From Pectinophora gossypiella (taxonomy: Eukaryota > Arthropoda > Insecta > Lepidoptera > Gelechiidae), in contig NC_065431.1 in assembly GCF_024362695.1 (NCBI RefSeq), positions 6,268,624 to 6,332,623 on the forward strand: 64,000 bases of DNA. Reading direction: 5' to 3'. The notes under the pieces were generated by a model. It was not told the DNA's origin. It was given only the letters and a program-made list of their open reading frames with translations, and searched no databases. The position numbers were made by a program, and so were the translations under genes. Positions 41,414-51,884 of this stretch are shown here, piece by piece. Position 1 is the stretch's first letter, and every line of letters starts with the position of its first letter.

Positions 41414-44400
41414 GTGTGTGTGTGTGTGTTATTATGTGTGTGTGTGTGTGTGTGTGTGCGTGTGTGTGTGTAGTGTAATGTGTCTTCGTATGTAATGTGT
41501 CACAATTTGTTGAATAAACATTTTCTCTCTCTCTCTCTCTCTCTCATTATAATATTTTGGAATAATTATGTACCCTGAGTAATTAGAAAATACGTAGTTA
41601 TCACGTTAAATCTGCCCAGCGCTATCTGTATTGTTTTTGTGGAACGCAGCCTGGGAACAGGGACCGACTACTTAACGTGCCCTACGAAGCACGGATCATC
41701 AGCCTGTAATCGGAATAATTCGTTTTCTTTCTCTTTATTTAAGAGCTGCGCTCTTGTCGGTGGAGTAATCGCCCTTCCTCTCTTCTCTCCGCCAAAACCT
41801 TCACCTCCTGATACGACACGACCTGCACCTTCTCTTTTATTAGTAAAAAAAAATAATTAGTTTTACGTTACCTTTTTTGATAGGTGGTATGTTTGAATAT
41901 GCGACTGATAGAAGAGACGGTAGCTCCTCAGGTATGATGACGCCACAGGACCCTGGAAATAAAAGAAATGTACATATTAGGGAATGCAATCCTTGTTGGC
42001 AACCCAACAAATCTACCTTTTTTTGTATTTTTTTAATATGACAATCCTCTCTCTGCTACCAACTATTATAACGACGATATTGTGTTCCTCATCATCAGCC
42101 CATTAACGTCCCCACTGCTGGGGCACGGGCCTTCCCTATGGATGGATAGGGAGATCGGGCCTTAAACCACCACGCGGGCCCAGTGCGGATTGACGGTTAT
42201 TAACGACTGCTAATGCAACCGGGACCAACGTCTCAACGTGCCTTCCGAAGCATGGAAGAGCTCGAGATGAAAACTTTTTTTTGTAGTCACGCATCCTATG
42301 ACCGGCCTTTGCGAAAGTTGCTTAACTTCAACGATCGCAGACCGAGCGCGTTTACCGCTGCGCCACCGAGCACCTCGCAACAACAGATAACAGTGCTTCG
42401 AGGCAATGACGTCATAAATCGTCTGAAACAGACGTATAAGGCCAATGATGATGATGAATCCAATATAATATACAAGTTCGGTGCACCTAGTACCGTACAA
42501 TCCTGATCTCGCGAGATTTCGGAATCAATCCCGAAGCATAATATGACGAAATCCCATTCGAGATTGACGGGATTGGGCGAATCCCCTTGAGTTATACATT
42601 TTGTTTTGATTGTGCTGATTTCCAAAGAAAACTTAATTATTTAGTTAGTAATATTGAAGAATAAAGGTTTTTGTTTACTTTCAAAAAATATTTTGTTTTA
42701 AATAATGTCACTATCACAAACAAGCAGTTTTCATCTTTTTCAGCCATCCTAAGTTTACCTTTTCTTATGCCTTAGAAGAGATCCCGAAAATTACGGGATC
42801 AATGTATATATAATCAACACCAATTTATATACGTACAGGGGTGAGGGGGATGGTTCAGACCATGATTCCGAGTTGATATGGAGTGGATTTCCTGTCGGAA
42901 AATTCATGAATTTTTTTGTGTCTTTTTTAATTATTTTCAGTTCTATACTTTTGCGACGTAAAATTCCACTTTGATGTCAACTCAGAATCACGGCCTGAAT
43001 CATCCCTCAAAGTTTTCGTTACGACTGTTTTAAAAGTTTACGCGATTATTTTCATAATTAAAACACATAATAAGGGGTTCTTACCGCGTTTGAAATAGGG
43101 ATATGAGACTCCCGATATTTCAACACTGTTGCAAGTGTCATGATCACGGGATGACTGATGAAACATCGGGAGTCTCATATCCCTATTTCAAACGCGGTAA
43201 GAACCCGTTATTATGTGTTTTAATTTCGTTACGATGTCACTAACACCCTGTATATTACATTTGAATTGATAGGTAAATACGCTACACTGAAGTACGGTAG
43301 CGAATGAAAGTAGGATTAATGTGTAGTAAGTATATAGTTAACGTAACAAAATTGCAGTTTATACGAAACTCGCTTTAACTTGAAACCAGTGAACTGTTTT
43401 GCAAGACGTTACGTCACGTGACCTTAAGGCTAAGTACACGTTGGGTTAGCGACATACCGCATTAGGCAATATGTCTCGCTACACACAATACACATTAGAT
43501 AATTTTAAAGTTTAATATTTTTAGGCTTCTTGCCTTTGACGTGGCTTTGCCGCCGGCGTGGTCGACGTTTTCCCACATTCAGCGCTTATCGCTATCAACC
43601 CACTAGGGTCGATTAATTCTTTCAAATATTATCATAGCCTTTTTTGACGTGACTTATTGTAGATTTGTAGCAAATGGAATTAACTACGTGACCGGACAAA
43701 TGGGGACCACTCAGGGTTCTCACACGGTACAAAATTTAAGAAAACAGGCCTGAGGGTGCTCAGTTGGGCGCGAACCTCGGCTAAGGGCGTCGTCTGAGAG
43801 GAAGAATATAATAGAAATAGTTTATTATAAAAGGGCGCCACACACAAAATAAAAGACAACAACAACATATAAAATTTCCACTAAAACAATTACAGAAAAG
43901 CAAGACGGATGTTTGTCGAAATTATGTGGTGGTGGACGTCCTGAGATAAAAGGGCCTCACTCAGCACAAGTCGCGGCGTGAACCACGACGCTGATATCAT
44001 GTGGACTGCTGGCCAAAAGCCTTCCCTCTGAGCTTCCACTTCTCCCTGTCCTGAGCGATCTCTCTCCAATCGAGAGGATTATATTTGAAAGAATTAATCG
44101 ACCCTCGCGGGTCGATAGCGATAAGCGTTGAATGAGGGAAATCGTCGACCACGCCGGCGGGGTCGGTATCGGGATCCTGAAGAGTCTGTTGTTGCGAGCT
44201 GATTGGCCGCCTCTATGGCTCGAGTAATCGGGTCGTCGGGATCGTATATTACGTCCTTCAATCTCAGCACATCATCTTACTTTCGGACAAATGAAGATGA
44301 TCCTTGCTTCGGAAGGCACGTTAAGCCGTCCCGGTTACTAAGTACTTACTGATGTGAGTAATCGTTACATGAGTCATGTCAGGGGCCTTTGGCGGCTCAA

Positions 44401-47400
44401 TCATAACCCTGACACCAGAGTTGATGAGGCTGGTATTCCACCTCACAACCCACATGATAAGAAGAAGAAGCATAAGTAATCCAGAAATTTTAAGGAAACA
44501 AACGAACTTACACACAATATGGCCTCTTTATAATTACAAGTAAAGAATTATGCTTAGATATACCTAAATAGATAAGTGATAAATACAAGGTGAGATCGAA
44601 AATTAATATTAACTCTATGAGCGAGTAATTTTAGCCTAACCCTGACCAAGAAACTTTAATAGGCTTCAAAATGGTGGAGATACGAGTATTATGTATGCAC
44701 ATACTGTAGATGAAATTAAAAAGTAAGTTAACTACACACCATGAGTTTACATGACCAAATTCGAGATGTTATTAGAAAAATACGATCAACTCTTAACCAG
44801 CGTGCGTGTATGAAACGATTGATGAATGTGGAGGAAGCAAGAGAAGTTTGTTAGGATAGAAGCGAATGGCATTCCATAGTCTCTGCTTACCCCGGTGGGG
44901 AATGGGCGTGAGTTTATGTCTGTCTGTATTAGAATGAGATAAATTTATTGTCTAACAGTTTGCATTTTTTTTAAGAACTAGGCAATTATGAATATTAGGA
45001 ATACGGGCAAAAGGAAATGGCGTGTTACTGGCAATAAATTTATCTCATTCTTATACAGACAGACATAAACTCACGTCAATTCCCCACCGGGGTAAGCAGC
45101 GACTATGGAATTCCATTCGCTTCGATCCTGACACACTTCTCTTGCTTCCTCCACATTCATCAATCGTTTCATACACGCACGCCGGTTAAGAGTTAATCGT
45201 GTTTTTCTAATGACATTTCGAATTTGGTCATGTAAACTCATGGTGTGTAGTTAAGTTACTTTTTAATTTAATCTACAGTACGTGTATACAAAATATCTCC
45301 ACCATTTTGAAGCCTAATAGGGTTTCTTGGTCAGGGTTAGGCTAAAATTACTCGCTAAATAGCGTATTTTAAACAAAATACACTAAAACACGTACTCCTG
45401 GTCAATCCGAGTCGCAGTATAATCCGACCGCGTTACGAAGCACCACGCGCTTTATACGTAATAAGACGATGCATACTTTCTTAATTTGACACGATTTTAT
45501 TGTATGTATATACCGCTGTGTACGAATGTAAAGCTAAACAAGTGCCAAGTTTTCGCCGCATTTTTGTATCAAGCGCTGTATCTACGTTAGTGGTAAATCA
45601 ATGGGTCTAGTGGTTAGAGCGTTAGGCTCACGATCTGGAGGTCCGGGTTCGATTCCCGTTGGGGACATTGTCGAAATCACTGTGAGACTGTCCTTTGTTT
45701 GGTAAGGACTTTACCGGCTTAAATCACCTGATTGTCCGAAAAAGTAAGATGATTCCGTGCTTCGGAGGGCACGTAAAACAGTGCTCCCGGCTATTAGCCG
45801 TAAAACACCTCCACCAATCCGCAGTGGAGCAGCGTGAGTATGAGGTCTATGCCCAACAGTGGGACGTTTATATGATGTTATGTATGTACGAGTACTTCGC
45901 AGTATCTGCCCGACTCTCAAGACGCATTAGCGCGAAGATTTTAGAAATTGCTCTAGAGCAATAATGCCGCCCAAATTGTACTGTATTCATTTTATGTCTG
46001 ATTGTTGAAATTTGAGGAGCTCGGTGGCGCAACGGTTAACGCGCTTGGTCTGCGATTGTTGAAGTTAAGCAACTTTCGCAAAGGCCGGTCATAGGATGGG
46101 TGACCACAAAAAAAAGTTTTCATCTCGAGCTCCTCCGTGCTTCGGAAGGCACGTTAACACGTTGGTCCCGGCTGCATTAGCAGTCGTTAATAACCACCAA
46201 TCCGCACTGGGCCCGCGTGATGGTTTAAGGCCCGATCTCCCTATCCATCCATAGGGAAAAGGCCCGTGCCCTAGCAGTGGGGACGTTAATGGGCCGAAGA
46301 TGATGTTGAAATTTAGTTCTATGCAATGAAGTAGATTTGATTTAAGATTTACAACATTTAAAAGTCTGTTAAATACGTAAGGATGTTGGGCCACAGTCTG
46401 TCATTAAGCCTTCCATCCGCCGTGTCTTGCCTTTCAAGCTGCCTGCTAATTTATGACAAAACATACCATCGCGCCTGTCTCCCCGAAAGGGTAGACAGAT
46501 TATTTCTTTCAAATATTATCCTCTCAGACGACGCCCTGAGCCGAGGTTCGCGCCCAACTAGGCACCCTCAGGCCTGTTGTCTTAAATTTTGTACCGGGTG
46601 AGAGCCCTCAGCGCTCCCCATTTGTCCGGCCAAGTAATCTAAAACGAGGCACGTCAAAAACATATAACATACAACATAAGCTCACAGCTATATCGCTGGG
46701 GCAGTCAGAGGTACATCCATCGCAAGATGAACTAAGTACCCACACCTCACCGAGCTTTCTGTTAGACCAACGTGATAGGTGAGCCGTATCGCCGTCTATA
46801 ATGGTCGAGACAACTGTGTTAGGGAAAATTGCAGATAAGATCATCATCATCATCTCCCGTTTATCACAGGGTCCGTTTACCTAACCTGAAGATTTGACAG
46901 GTCCGGTTTTTACAGAAGCGACTGCCTGTCTGACCTTCCAACCCGCGAAGAGAAAACCAGCCCAATACAGGTTAGGTCACATACCTCCGATGCATTTATC
47001 GGGAATGTGGGTTTCCTCATAAGTTTTCCTTCGCCGCTGAGCACGTGATAGTCATTTATGATCCAAACATGAATTCTAAAACACATTCGGCAATCATTGG
47101 TTTAGGCTTCGATTCGAACCTGCGACCTCAAAGTGAGAGGCAACCGTTCTACCAATGGCGCAACCTCGGCTTCCACTTAAAAAAATGCACTTAAAATAAA
47201 TAAATTAAATAAAAAATATATATATATATAGTCGTAAATATGTTATTGCCAAAAATTAGAGGTGCCTGCAGGAATCGGGGCCAATATCTCTATAATATGT
47301 AGCCTATGTCTTTTTCTGATGTATAAACTAATACATTACTTATTGTAAAGTTTCATTAAAATCCTTTCAGTACTTTTTACTCACAAACTTTCACATTTAT

Positions 47401-50167
47401 AATATTAGTAAGACGTAGCCTGGAAGTTGAATTACTTTGCAAGAAACTGATTGGACTTTTATACCTGAAAGTACCTACGTTTTGCCACTCTTATTAAATT
47501 ATCTGGCAATATCTTTATCTCAATTAACCACTTCCTTTCAATACGGTATGACCTTCATTATAATTAGCCAAATTAAATCCGATGGATGGCGAAGGACTTT
47601 TGATAATAATTGTACTGTACACCTGTGTCTGTGTGTGTGTGTCTGTCTGTGGCCCTGTCTGTGTGTGTGAAGTCTTACTCTGATTTTAAAGCGGTAAGAA
47701 CCCTGTGTGTTTTAATTATGATAATAACCGCGTAAATAACAACCTCCGTGGTCCAGTGGTTGAGCGTTGGGCTCACGATCCGGAGGCCCCGGGTTCGATT
47801 CCCGGTGGGGACATATCACAAAAAATACTTTGTGGTCCCTAGTTTGGTAAGGACATTACTGGCTGATCACCAGATTGTCCGAAAGTAAGGTGATCCGTGC
47901 TTCGGAAGGCACGTTAAGCCGTTGGTCCCGGTTGCTACTTTCTGATGTAAGTAAGTAGTCGTTACATGAGTCATGTCACGGGCCTTTGGCGGCTCAATAG
48001 TAACCCTGACACCAGGGTTGATGACGTTGGTAATCCATCTCACAACCCACACGAGAGAAGAAGTTCGCTTGATATCAACTCAGAATCATGGTCTGAATCA
48101 CCCATCAAAGATTTCTTTACGATGCCACTAACACCCTGTATAATAATAACCTACTAGAGAAAGCTCAGTCTAGAACTCTAGAATGTCTGAAGTTACATCC
48201 GGTTGCTTCAAGGAGAGTGTACATGTGACAGTGAAAACTTAGTAAAACTGTTAGAAAGTCAATTCCATTCGTCATCTTACTGAAGACGACGCTTAGGCCC
48301 ATTTTGATTTTAAAAACTGCCTATTTCTTCCACCAGGTGTCGCTACTGTTGAGTGTTCTTAAATTTTGACAGTTCCCCATACTATTTGAGTAAACAAACA
48401 TATTGGTACTAATTCCTGTAAACACAGTCTAATTTTATTTTAAGTTATACTTCCCATTTTCTTATGCGCCGATAAGGAAAAGGACGGGATAATCGACAGT
48501 CATAAAATTTATGGAACACACGACAATTTTACGCAGAAATCTAAAACAACCCTCTACAAATTTTACATTGGCCAATAGCCCGACAGAATTAAGTTGACAG
48601 CACACGTCAAACGGATTGCATATGAGCGAGATGCCTATTTTATTCGCCCGGATTATTCATTCATTGTAAAATTAACAATTGTCAATCATCCGTCCCTTTC
48701 CTTTTCGGCGGATAACAAAATGAGAAGTATAACTTAAAATAAAATTAGGGTGGCTGCAGGAAACGGGGCCATTGTTTTGGTTATATTTTTACACTATAAC
48801 CCTTAGCGCGAAAAATGGAAAGAGGAAGTGGAGATCAGATAACCCTTTGCGCGGCGTTTAGTTGCAAAATCATAGTGTTATATTATTCATTCCCTAAAGA
48901 TCGGAAAGAAGAAAACTTATTTTCAATCAAAACTTTACATAACATAGGCGGCCTTATTGCTAAGTAGCAATCTCTTCCAGGCAACCTGTAAGTATAGGAG
49001 ATATTCTATATTATGTAATATAGCGGGACATATTTACTTATATTTACTTTTTCATCAAGTGATCAACCCAACTCCTTTGTCGGTTTTTACGACATGCCCG
49101 CGAATATAAGAATTGGTGTAGGCAAAGACCACGGAATAGGCAAGTTTCCAACCATTTAAATCAGTTACTTTTACTAAACGTCAAAACACGAAATTACTAT
49201 GGAATTTTGTATGAAAAAGCACCCTGTGACGTCATAGAAAAACATAATAAAATGTCGGACTTATTATTACATTTTTCTTTATTAAAGTTCATTAAAATAA
49301 GTTAAATAGAAAAAAGAAAACGTTTTATGTCGCCTTTAGATCTGTCTTTATTTAATAGGTAATCAGAATTTCATAATTTATCTTTAATCTAGAAAACTAC
49401 TAAATCTGTACAGCGCCAACCATTTTTTTTTTCTGGAAATTCCCTCATTACCAATGATTCATACCTCGCTAATTTGCTACAGAAACGAAAGGATATTAAA
49501 ATACTTATTAGTAAACGATTACTAATTGTCCGCATGACTGATATTTCCTAACTTATTTCATAATAAGTTGCTTACATGCTAGACTGGGTGCGAATAAAAG
49601 ACAGAACATGTTCAGCTCCTTGTCTTACCAGGCATGTCGTAAAAACCGACAGCAGGATTATGTAAATTCGAGATCGCGGGATTGGATATATCAATCAAAA
49701 AAATATGTTCATAAAAAAATGTAAAGTTAGGATGGCTGAAAACGATGAAAACAGTTTTTTTGTGATAGTGAAATTAATAAAAAAAAAATATGATAAAAAA
49801 ACAAAAACCTTTTATTCTTTAATATAACTAATAATAACTAAATGATTAAGTTTTCTTTGGAAATCAGCATAGTCAAAACAAAAAGTATAACTCAAGGAGA
49901 TTCGCCCAATCCCGTCAATATCGAATGGGATTTCGTCATATTATGCTTCGGGATTGATCCCGAAATCTCGCGAGATCAGGATTGTACGGTACTAGGTGCA
50001 CAGAACTTGTATATTATAGTCTGCCCACCCTATCAGGGATTACGGGCGTGAGTTTATGAATGTATTTAAGACGTATTTCATAACTAAATCGCACACATAG
50101 TTGCAGTAACAAAAACACACTTACCCAATGCGAAAAGGTGCGTAAAAATCAACAATTTCAAATCCAT
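37882..50167 (-). CDS. Gene A: probable secreted 211-aa protein, family unknown, six exons
   Basis: Exons (high to low): 50167-50125, 41952-41872, 39666-39568, 39398-39319, 39034-38832, 38011-37882; GT-AG borders with matching phases (1,1,1,0,2). ATG at 50167, TAA at 37884-37882. Residues 1-15 (MDLKLLIFTHLFALG) look like a signal peptide. Then come a hydrophobic segment with VIIPEELPSLL, a conserved block containing GFGFAFGNHADFQV and ELGPQ, a Gln/Pro-rich linker (RQAPAPPPH), a mixed region (NYLQSWASKMRK, VVELVRNHRGEYEIHQ), and a Lys/Glu-rich helical tail of about 40 residues ending SNVDLD. No cysteine framework or known catalytic motif. Intron 1 is 8.2 kb and packed with repeats. Paralogous to gene B, 2.9 kb away in divergent orientation. 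I do not recognise the family; secretion is inferred from the N-terminus only. Confidence 0.82.
38088..38120. repeat. Tiny MITE E derivative
   Basis: TACAGGGTGTTGGGTATGAT directly facing TGTCACTAACATCCTGTATA; almost only the two ends remain. In gene A intron 5. Confidence 0.5.
38265..38545 (+). mobile_element. SINE A, degraded copy
   Basis: CAGCCTCCGTTGTCTTGTGG head, GGGTTCGATTCCC, body TTTGGTAAGGACATTG, core shortened to GCGGGCACGTTAAGCC. In gene A intron 5, antisense to the gene. Confidence 0.8.
38590..38705 (-). repeat. SINE J 3' fragment
   Basis: AAGATTTGACAGGTCCGG, GCGACTGCCTGTCTGAAC, GGGAAAACCAGCCCAATAC. Confidence 0.65.
39485..39562. repeat. MITE E half, ending next to the gene A exon 3 donor
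   Basis: CTCGCAATCATGGTGTGAAT, GTTTTCGTTACGATGTGAC, CACTCTGTA. It ends about 5 nt from the exon 3 splice donor at 39567-39566. Confidence 0.5.
39748..39780 (-). repeat. SINE A tail fragment
   Basis: AGCCTATATACATCCCACTG and CTGGGCAC only. Confidence 0.5.
39921..40238 (-). mobile_element. SINE A, minus-strand full copy
   Basis: From the tail (CGTCCCAGTGCTGGGCACAG) through AACGTGCCCTCCGAAGCACG to the head (AACCACTAGACCACGG). In gene A intron 2, sense with the gene. Confidence 0.88.
40240..40420 (-). mobile_element. LINE 3' end
   Basis: AATTCAAAAATATCTTAATT, ACTTTGAATCGTCAATTTT, GCAGCTTCTCACAACCTG: reverse complement of the 3' end at 30285-30440. Confidence 0.55.
40569..40815 (+). mobile_element. 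SINE B, 3'-truncated
   Basis: CAGTCTCCGTGGTCCTGTGG, then ATCCCTAGTTTGGTTAGGAC, core GTGTCTCCGAAGGCACG. The last 60 bases are replaced by unrelated sequence; the head lost part of the B box. Confidence 0.75.
41375..41472 (+). repeat. (GT)n microsatellite
   Basis: About 98 bases of GT units with interruptions (GTAATGTGTG, TTATTATG). A (CT)n run follows at 41524-41545. Gene A intron 2. Confidence 0.95.
41640..41845. repeat. Mixed repeat remnant
   Basis: TTTAAGAGCTGCGCTCTTGTC and TGGAGTAATCGCC match the reverse complement of 7165-7215. Lies 27 bp from gene A exon 2. Confidence 0.4.
42090..42378 (-). mobile_element. SINE C, minus-strand full copy
   Basis: TCATCATCAGCCCATTAACG tail, core GTGCCTTCCGAAGCATGG, 5S-like TTGCTTAACTTC, head TTTACCGCTGCGCCACCGAG. 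Gene A intron 1. Confidence 0.88.
42455..42800 (+). repeat. Repeat P, left member of an inverted pair
   Basis: TACAAGTTCGGTGCACCTAG, TGATCTCGCGAGATTTCGG, CAATCCCGAAGCATAATATG, TGATTTCCAAAGAAAACTTA. The same order occurs in reverse complement at 49655-50015, 6.9 kb away in the same intron. Confidence 0.6.
42838..43255. mobile_element. MITE family E, interrupted
   Basis: Left arm GGTTCAGACCATGATTCC, right arm TCAACTCAGAATCACGGC and, after the insertion at 43025, TTCGTTACGATGTCACTAAC with the ACACCCTGTA end. Confidence 0.6.
43025..43224. mobile_element. Hairpin element inside MITE E, with 10-bp duplication
   Basis: TTCGTTACGA occurs at 43015-43024 and 43225-43234, directly flanking a 200-bp insert. 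The insert holds arms of about 65 bp that are nearly perfect complements (GGGTTCTTACCGCGTTTG ... CAAACGCGGTAAGAACCC) around a loop of about 35 bp, plus a 33-bp tail on the left only. A piece of the same family is at 47685-47735. Class unknown; 9-11-bp duplications occur with Mutator-like elements, but the one-sided tail does not fit. Confidence 0.7.
43545..44250. repeat. Two family D copies facing each other, one split by a LINE
   Basis: Plus-strand D fragment 43545-43635, then a minus-strand D copy 43640-43812 that resumes at 44083-44250 after the LINE insertion. The host motif CGTCTGAGAGGAAGAATAT is partly repeated after the insert as GAGAGGATTATAT. Confidence 0.65.
43813..44082 (-). pseudogene. 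LINE 3' end with reverse-transcriptase C-terminal codons
   Basis: On the minus strand, about 44082-44008 encodes LDWREIAQDREKWKLRGKAF followed by GQQST, the same polyprotein end as at 12404 and 15646. A 3'UTR (CTGAGTGAGGCCCTTTTAT) and TTATAATAAAC follow. Nested in a D repeat with an approximate target duplication. Same 3'UTR type as 54690-54960. Confidence 0.7.
44265..44475 (+). mobile_element. SINE B, headless
   Basis: CATCTTACTTTCGGACAAATG, core TTGCTTCGGAAGGCACG, TGACACCAGAGTTGATGAGG, tail CACATGATAAGAAGAAG. Confidence 0.78.
44620..45356. repeat. Long inverted repeat: 331-bp and 325-bp arms, 81-bp loop
   Basis: Left arm 44620-44950, right arm 45032-45356. Matching ends: GCGAGTAATTTTAGCC outside and AATGAGATAAATTTATTG inside. 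Arms differ by scattered substitutions and small indels. Gene A intron 1, so it would be transcribed as a hairpin. A related single sequence (GGAATTCCGTGGTGTCTGCC) is at 34170-34235, so the unit is a dispersed repeat. Confidence 0.9.
45600..45885 (+). mobile_element. SINE A copy
   Basis: GGTCTAGTGGTTAGAGCG, GGGTTCGATTCCC, core CGTGCTTCGGAGGGCACG, tail shortened (GCCCAACAGTGGGACG). Confidence 0.86.
45925..46345 (+). mobile_element. LINE 3'UTR split by SINE C
   Basis: GAAATTGCTCTAGAGCAATA, AATGCCGCCCAAATTGTAC, then after the SINE GTTCTATGCAATGAAG and TTTGATTT. Confidence 0.6.
46010..46305 (+). mobile_element. SINE C with 10-11-bp target duplication
   Basis: TGTTGAAATTT ends just before the head (GAGGAGCTCGGTGGCGCAAC) and recurs just after the tail (GATGATGTTGAAATTTAG). 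5S-like segment, core and tail all present. Confidence 0.88.
46500..46655 (+). repeat. Repeat family D, 3' part
   Basis: TTTCTTTCAAATATTATCC to GGCACGTCAAAAAC, with a deletion after CCGGCCAAGTA. Confidence 0.68.
46655..46840 (+). repeat. Repeat family K, longest copy
   Basis: CTCACAGCTATATCGCTGGG, CATCGCAAGATGAACTAAG, GGTGAGCCGTATCGCCG, CAACTGTGTTAGGG. Confidence 0.55.
46845..47175 (-). mobile_element. SINE J, minus-strand full copy
   Basis: CATCATCATCTCCCG tail, TCACAGGGTCCGTTTACC, GAAAACCAGCCCAATACAGG, then TTCGAACCTGCGACCTC and the head side. Microsatellite (TA)n at 47216-47229. Confidence 0.85.
47685..47735 (+). repeat. End of the hairpin element family of 43025
   Basis: AAAGCGGTAAGAACCC, GTGTGTTTTAATTATGATAA, ACCGCGTAAA: one end of the insert at 43025-43224 with its one-sided tail. 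Confidence 0.55.
47738..48061 (+). mobile_element. SINE B, full-length
   Basis: A box in CCGTGGTCCAGTGGTTGAG, B box GGGTTCGATTCCC, core CGTGCTTCGGAAGGCACG, TGACACCAGGGTTGATGACG, tail AACCCACACGAGAGAAG. Confidence 0.9.
48062..48142. repeat. MITE family E, right half
   Basis: TTGATATCAACTCAGAATCA, CTTTACGATGCCACTAACAC, CCTGTATAAT. Directly abuts the SINE B. Confidence 0.55.
48404..48771. mobile_element. MITE family H, full-length
   Basis: Left TGGTACTAATTCCTGTAAAC, right (reverse complement) TGGCCCCGTTTCCTGCAG; TTTTATTTTAAGTTATAC on both sides; interior TCAAACGGATTGCATATGAG as in 16130-16508. Confidence 0.7.
48940..49270. repeat. LINE 3'UTR remnant (minus) and repeat G
   Basis: 48950-49000 holds GGCGGCCTTATTGCTAAGTA and CAATCTCTTCCAGGC (LINE 3'UTR, minus strand). 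49140-49270 is repeat G (TAAACGTCAAAACACG, CACCCTGTGACGTCATAG). Confidence 0.5.
49655..50015 (-). repeat. Repeat P, right member of an inverted pair
   Basis: Reverse complement of 42455-42800 with TAAGTTTTCTTTGGAAATCA, GGGATTGATCCCGAAATCTC and TACTAGGTGCACAGAACTTG. Ends 110 bp from the exon 1 donor of gene A. Confidence 0.6.
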
Positions 50168-50685
50168 ATTTCTAAATTATTTTTTAAAACAGTCACAAAG
50201 AAGATTCACTTTCAATTAAACAAGAAACATTGCACTCAAAAACACCTTTTGAACTTTTTTAATCTGTACGTTACATTAGAGGGAAAAGAAATTAAAAAGT
50301 GAGATTAAAAAATAAAGTCTGTCAACGTGTTTTGCCGCCAATGCGCTCCGAACATATGATCGGGAACTTTCACTTCTACATGCTTCGACAAGGTTTGGAG
50401 GGAGTGCTTTGCATAGTTGCAAATAGATGGCGTTAGTTATGTGAAATATTGGATTTTCCAGTATCTGTATATATTGATAAATTAGTTGTCAATAAATATA
50501 AAAATCGGTAAGATTTATTGCTAAAAGAATATAAAAAAGTATTGTTCACTCAAACTCAAAAATATCATGGGGTGGCTTTATGTAAAGTCTGAAACGATCC
50601 AGTTTTTACCAGAAGCTTCTGCTCACGCATAATATATCTCTATCCATAGACTAAAAAAACTAAATAAATAGCTATACCTACCGCG

Positions 50686-51120
50686 TCTTTTTGGCGGGAA
50701 CGGGACGGTTGCTTTCTTCATTGAATAATCTAAATAATTAATACGAAGTGGTGTTTTGTGGTTAATGATCGCATTAAGTTAGTCGGAAAACATTCGCAAT
50801 GGTGTTATTATATTTTTTTATTTTTTTTAATTGTTAAATTGGTAAGTACAATTTTATATCGGAATATTCAATAAACAAAGTGCACCTATCTATTTTCGCT
50901 CCGTGCCAACAAGCCGCTTACTCGGAAGTTTATGCGGACTTTTGAGTTAGTTTGGGGTTCGGAGTAGGAGTCTGCTCCGAGGGTGGGGGCTTAAGTTTCA
51001 TCATTTATCGTCATCACCTTTCATCATTTCATTAATCATCATTAAGAAAAAAAGACATAAGACATGGCTGTATGGGCATAGTTCCCTTTACCTTGCCCTT
51101 CGGTGAAAAACCAAAACAAA
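50686..51120 (+). mobile_element. Retroposon family F, near full-length
   Basis: TTTTTGGCGGGAACGGGACG, GAAGTGGTGTTTTGTGG, GGAGTAGGAGTCTGCTCC, AGACATGGCTGTATGGGC. Contains an insertion of about 50 bases of T/A-rich sequence near 50812. Confidence 0.6.
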
Positions 51121-51149
51121 TATCTATACCGCACTCGTTGATGTCTTTT

Positions 51150-51270
51150 CTATAGTATAAAGGTGGTATAAAGGAACGTTTATTAGAAAGGGACACCTCA
51201 GTAACAAATATAAAACAAAACAAGGAATAACACATAACTTACAATCAAAACACGCAAGAAAAACAACTTA
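51150..51270 (-). mobile_element. LINE 3'UTR
   Basis: AACGTTTATTAGAAAGGGAC, ACACCTCAGTAACAAATAT, ATAACACATAACTTACAATC: reverse complement of the 3'UTR at 15880-15970. Confidence 0.6.
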
Positions 51271-51582
51271 CACAAAAAAGTACATATAATTAGACAGTAA
51301 ACATTAAGACAAATTGTCAAGTTATAATTTGACAAAATGAACATTAAATAATTTCTCATTGTATATATTAATTTGTACATAACCCCACGCTTTTCCTGCT
51401 TAAAGGAGTGGGCAGAGTAACTTTCCATAGATAAATTCCACTATCACGACAAAAACAAAAACATTACAATGGGCGTGATTTTGTCTAAGCGCCTGAACAT
51501 AAAAATAAGCAAAGATTACATTTTGCGTCTTTACAAAAGATATTCGTTATTCCATCAGGTATCATAAGTAAACATTTGCCAT

Positions 51583-51835
51583 ACAACCGTGGTCTAGTGA
51601 TTAGATCGTTGGGCTCACGATTTGGAGGTACGCGTTCGATTCCTGATCGGGATATTATTGAAATCACTTTGTGAGACTGACCTTTGTTTGGTGAGGACTT
51701 TGCTGGCGTGAATCACCTGATTGTCCGAAAATGTAAGATGATTCCGTGCTTCGGAGTGCACGTTAAACACCTCCACCAACCCGCAGTGGAGGAGTAAGAG
51801 GCCTGTGCCCAGCAATGGGACGTATATGCTGTTTA
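51583..51835 (+). mobile_element. SINE A, internally deleted
   Basis: ACCGTGGTCTAGTGATTAGA, GCGTTCGATTCC, core cut after GTGCTTCGGAGTGCACG (the AGCCGTTGGTCCC part is missing), tail CCCAGCAATGGGACGTATA. A second body piece follows at 51843-51880. Confidence 0.8.
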
Positions 51836-51884
51836 CGTTATGCAGGCTTAAATCACCTGATTGTCCGGAAAAGTAAGATGGTTT

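Noticed and set aside
47216..47229. TATA box of a new gene at the (TA)n run
   Set aside because: It is a simple repeat after a SINE J copy; no coding exon follows.
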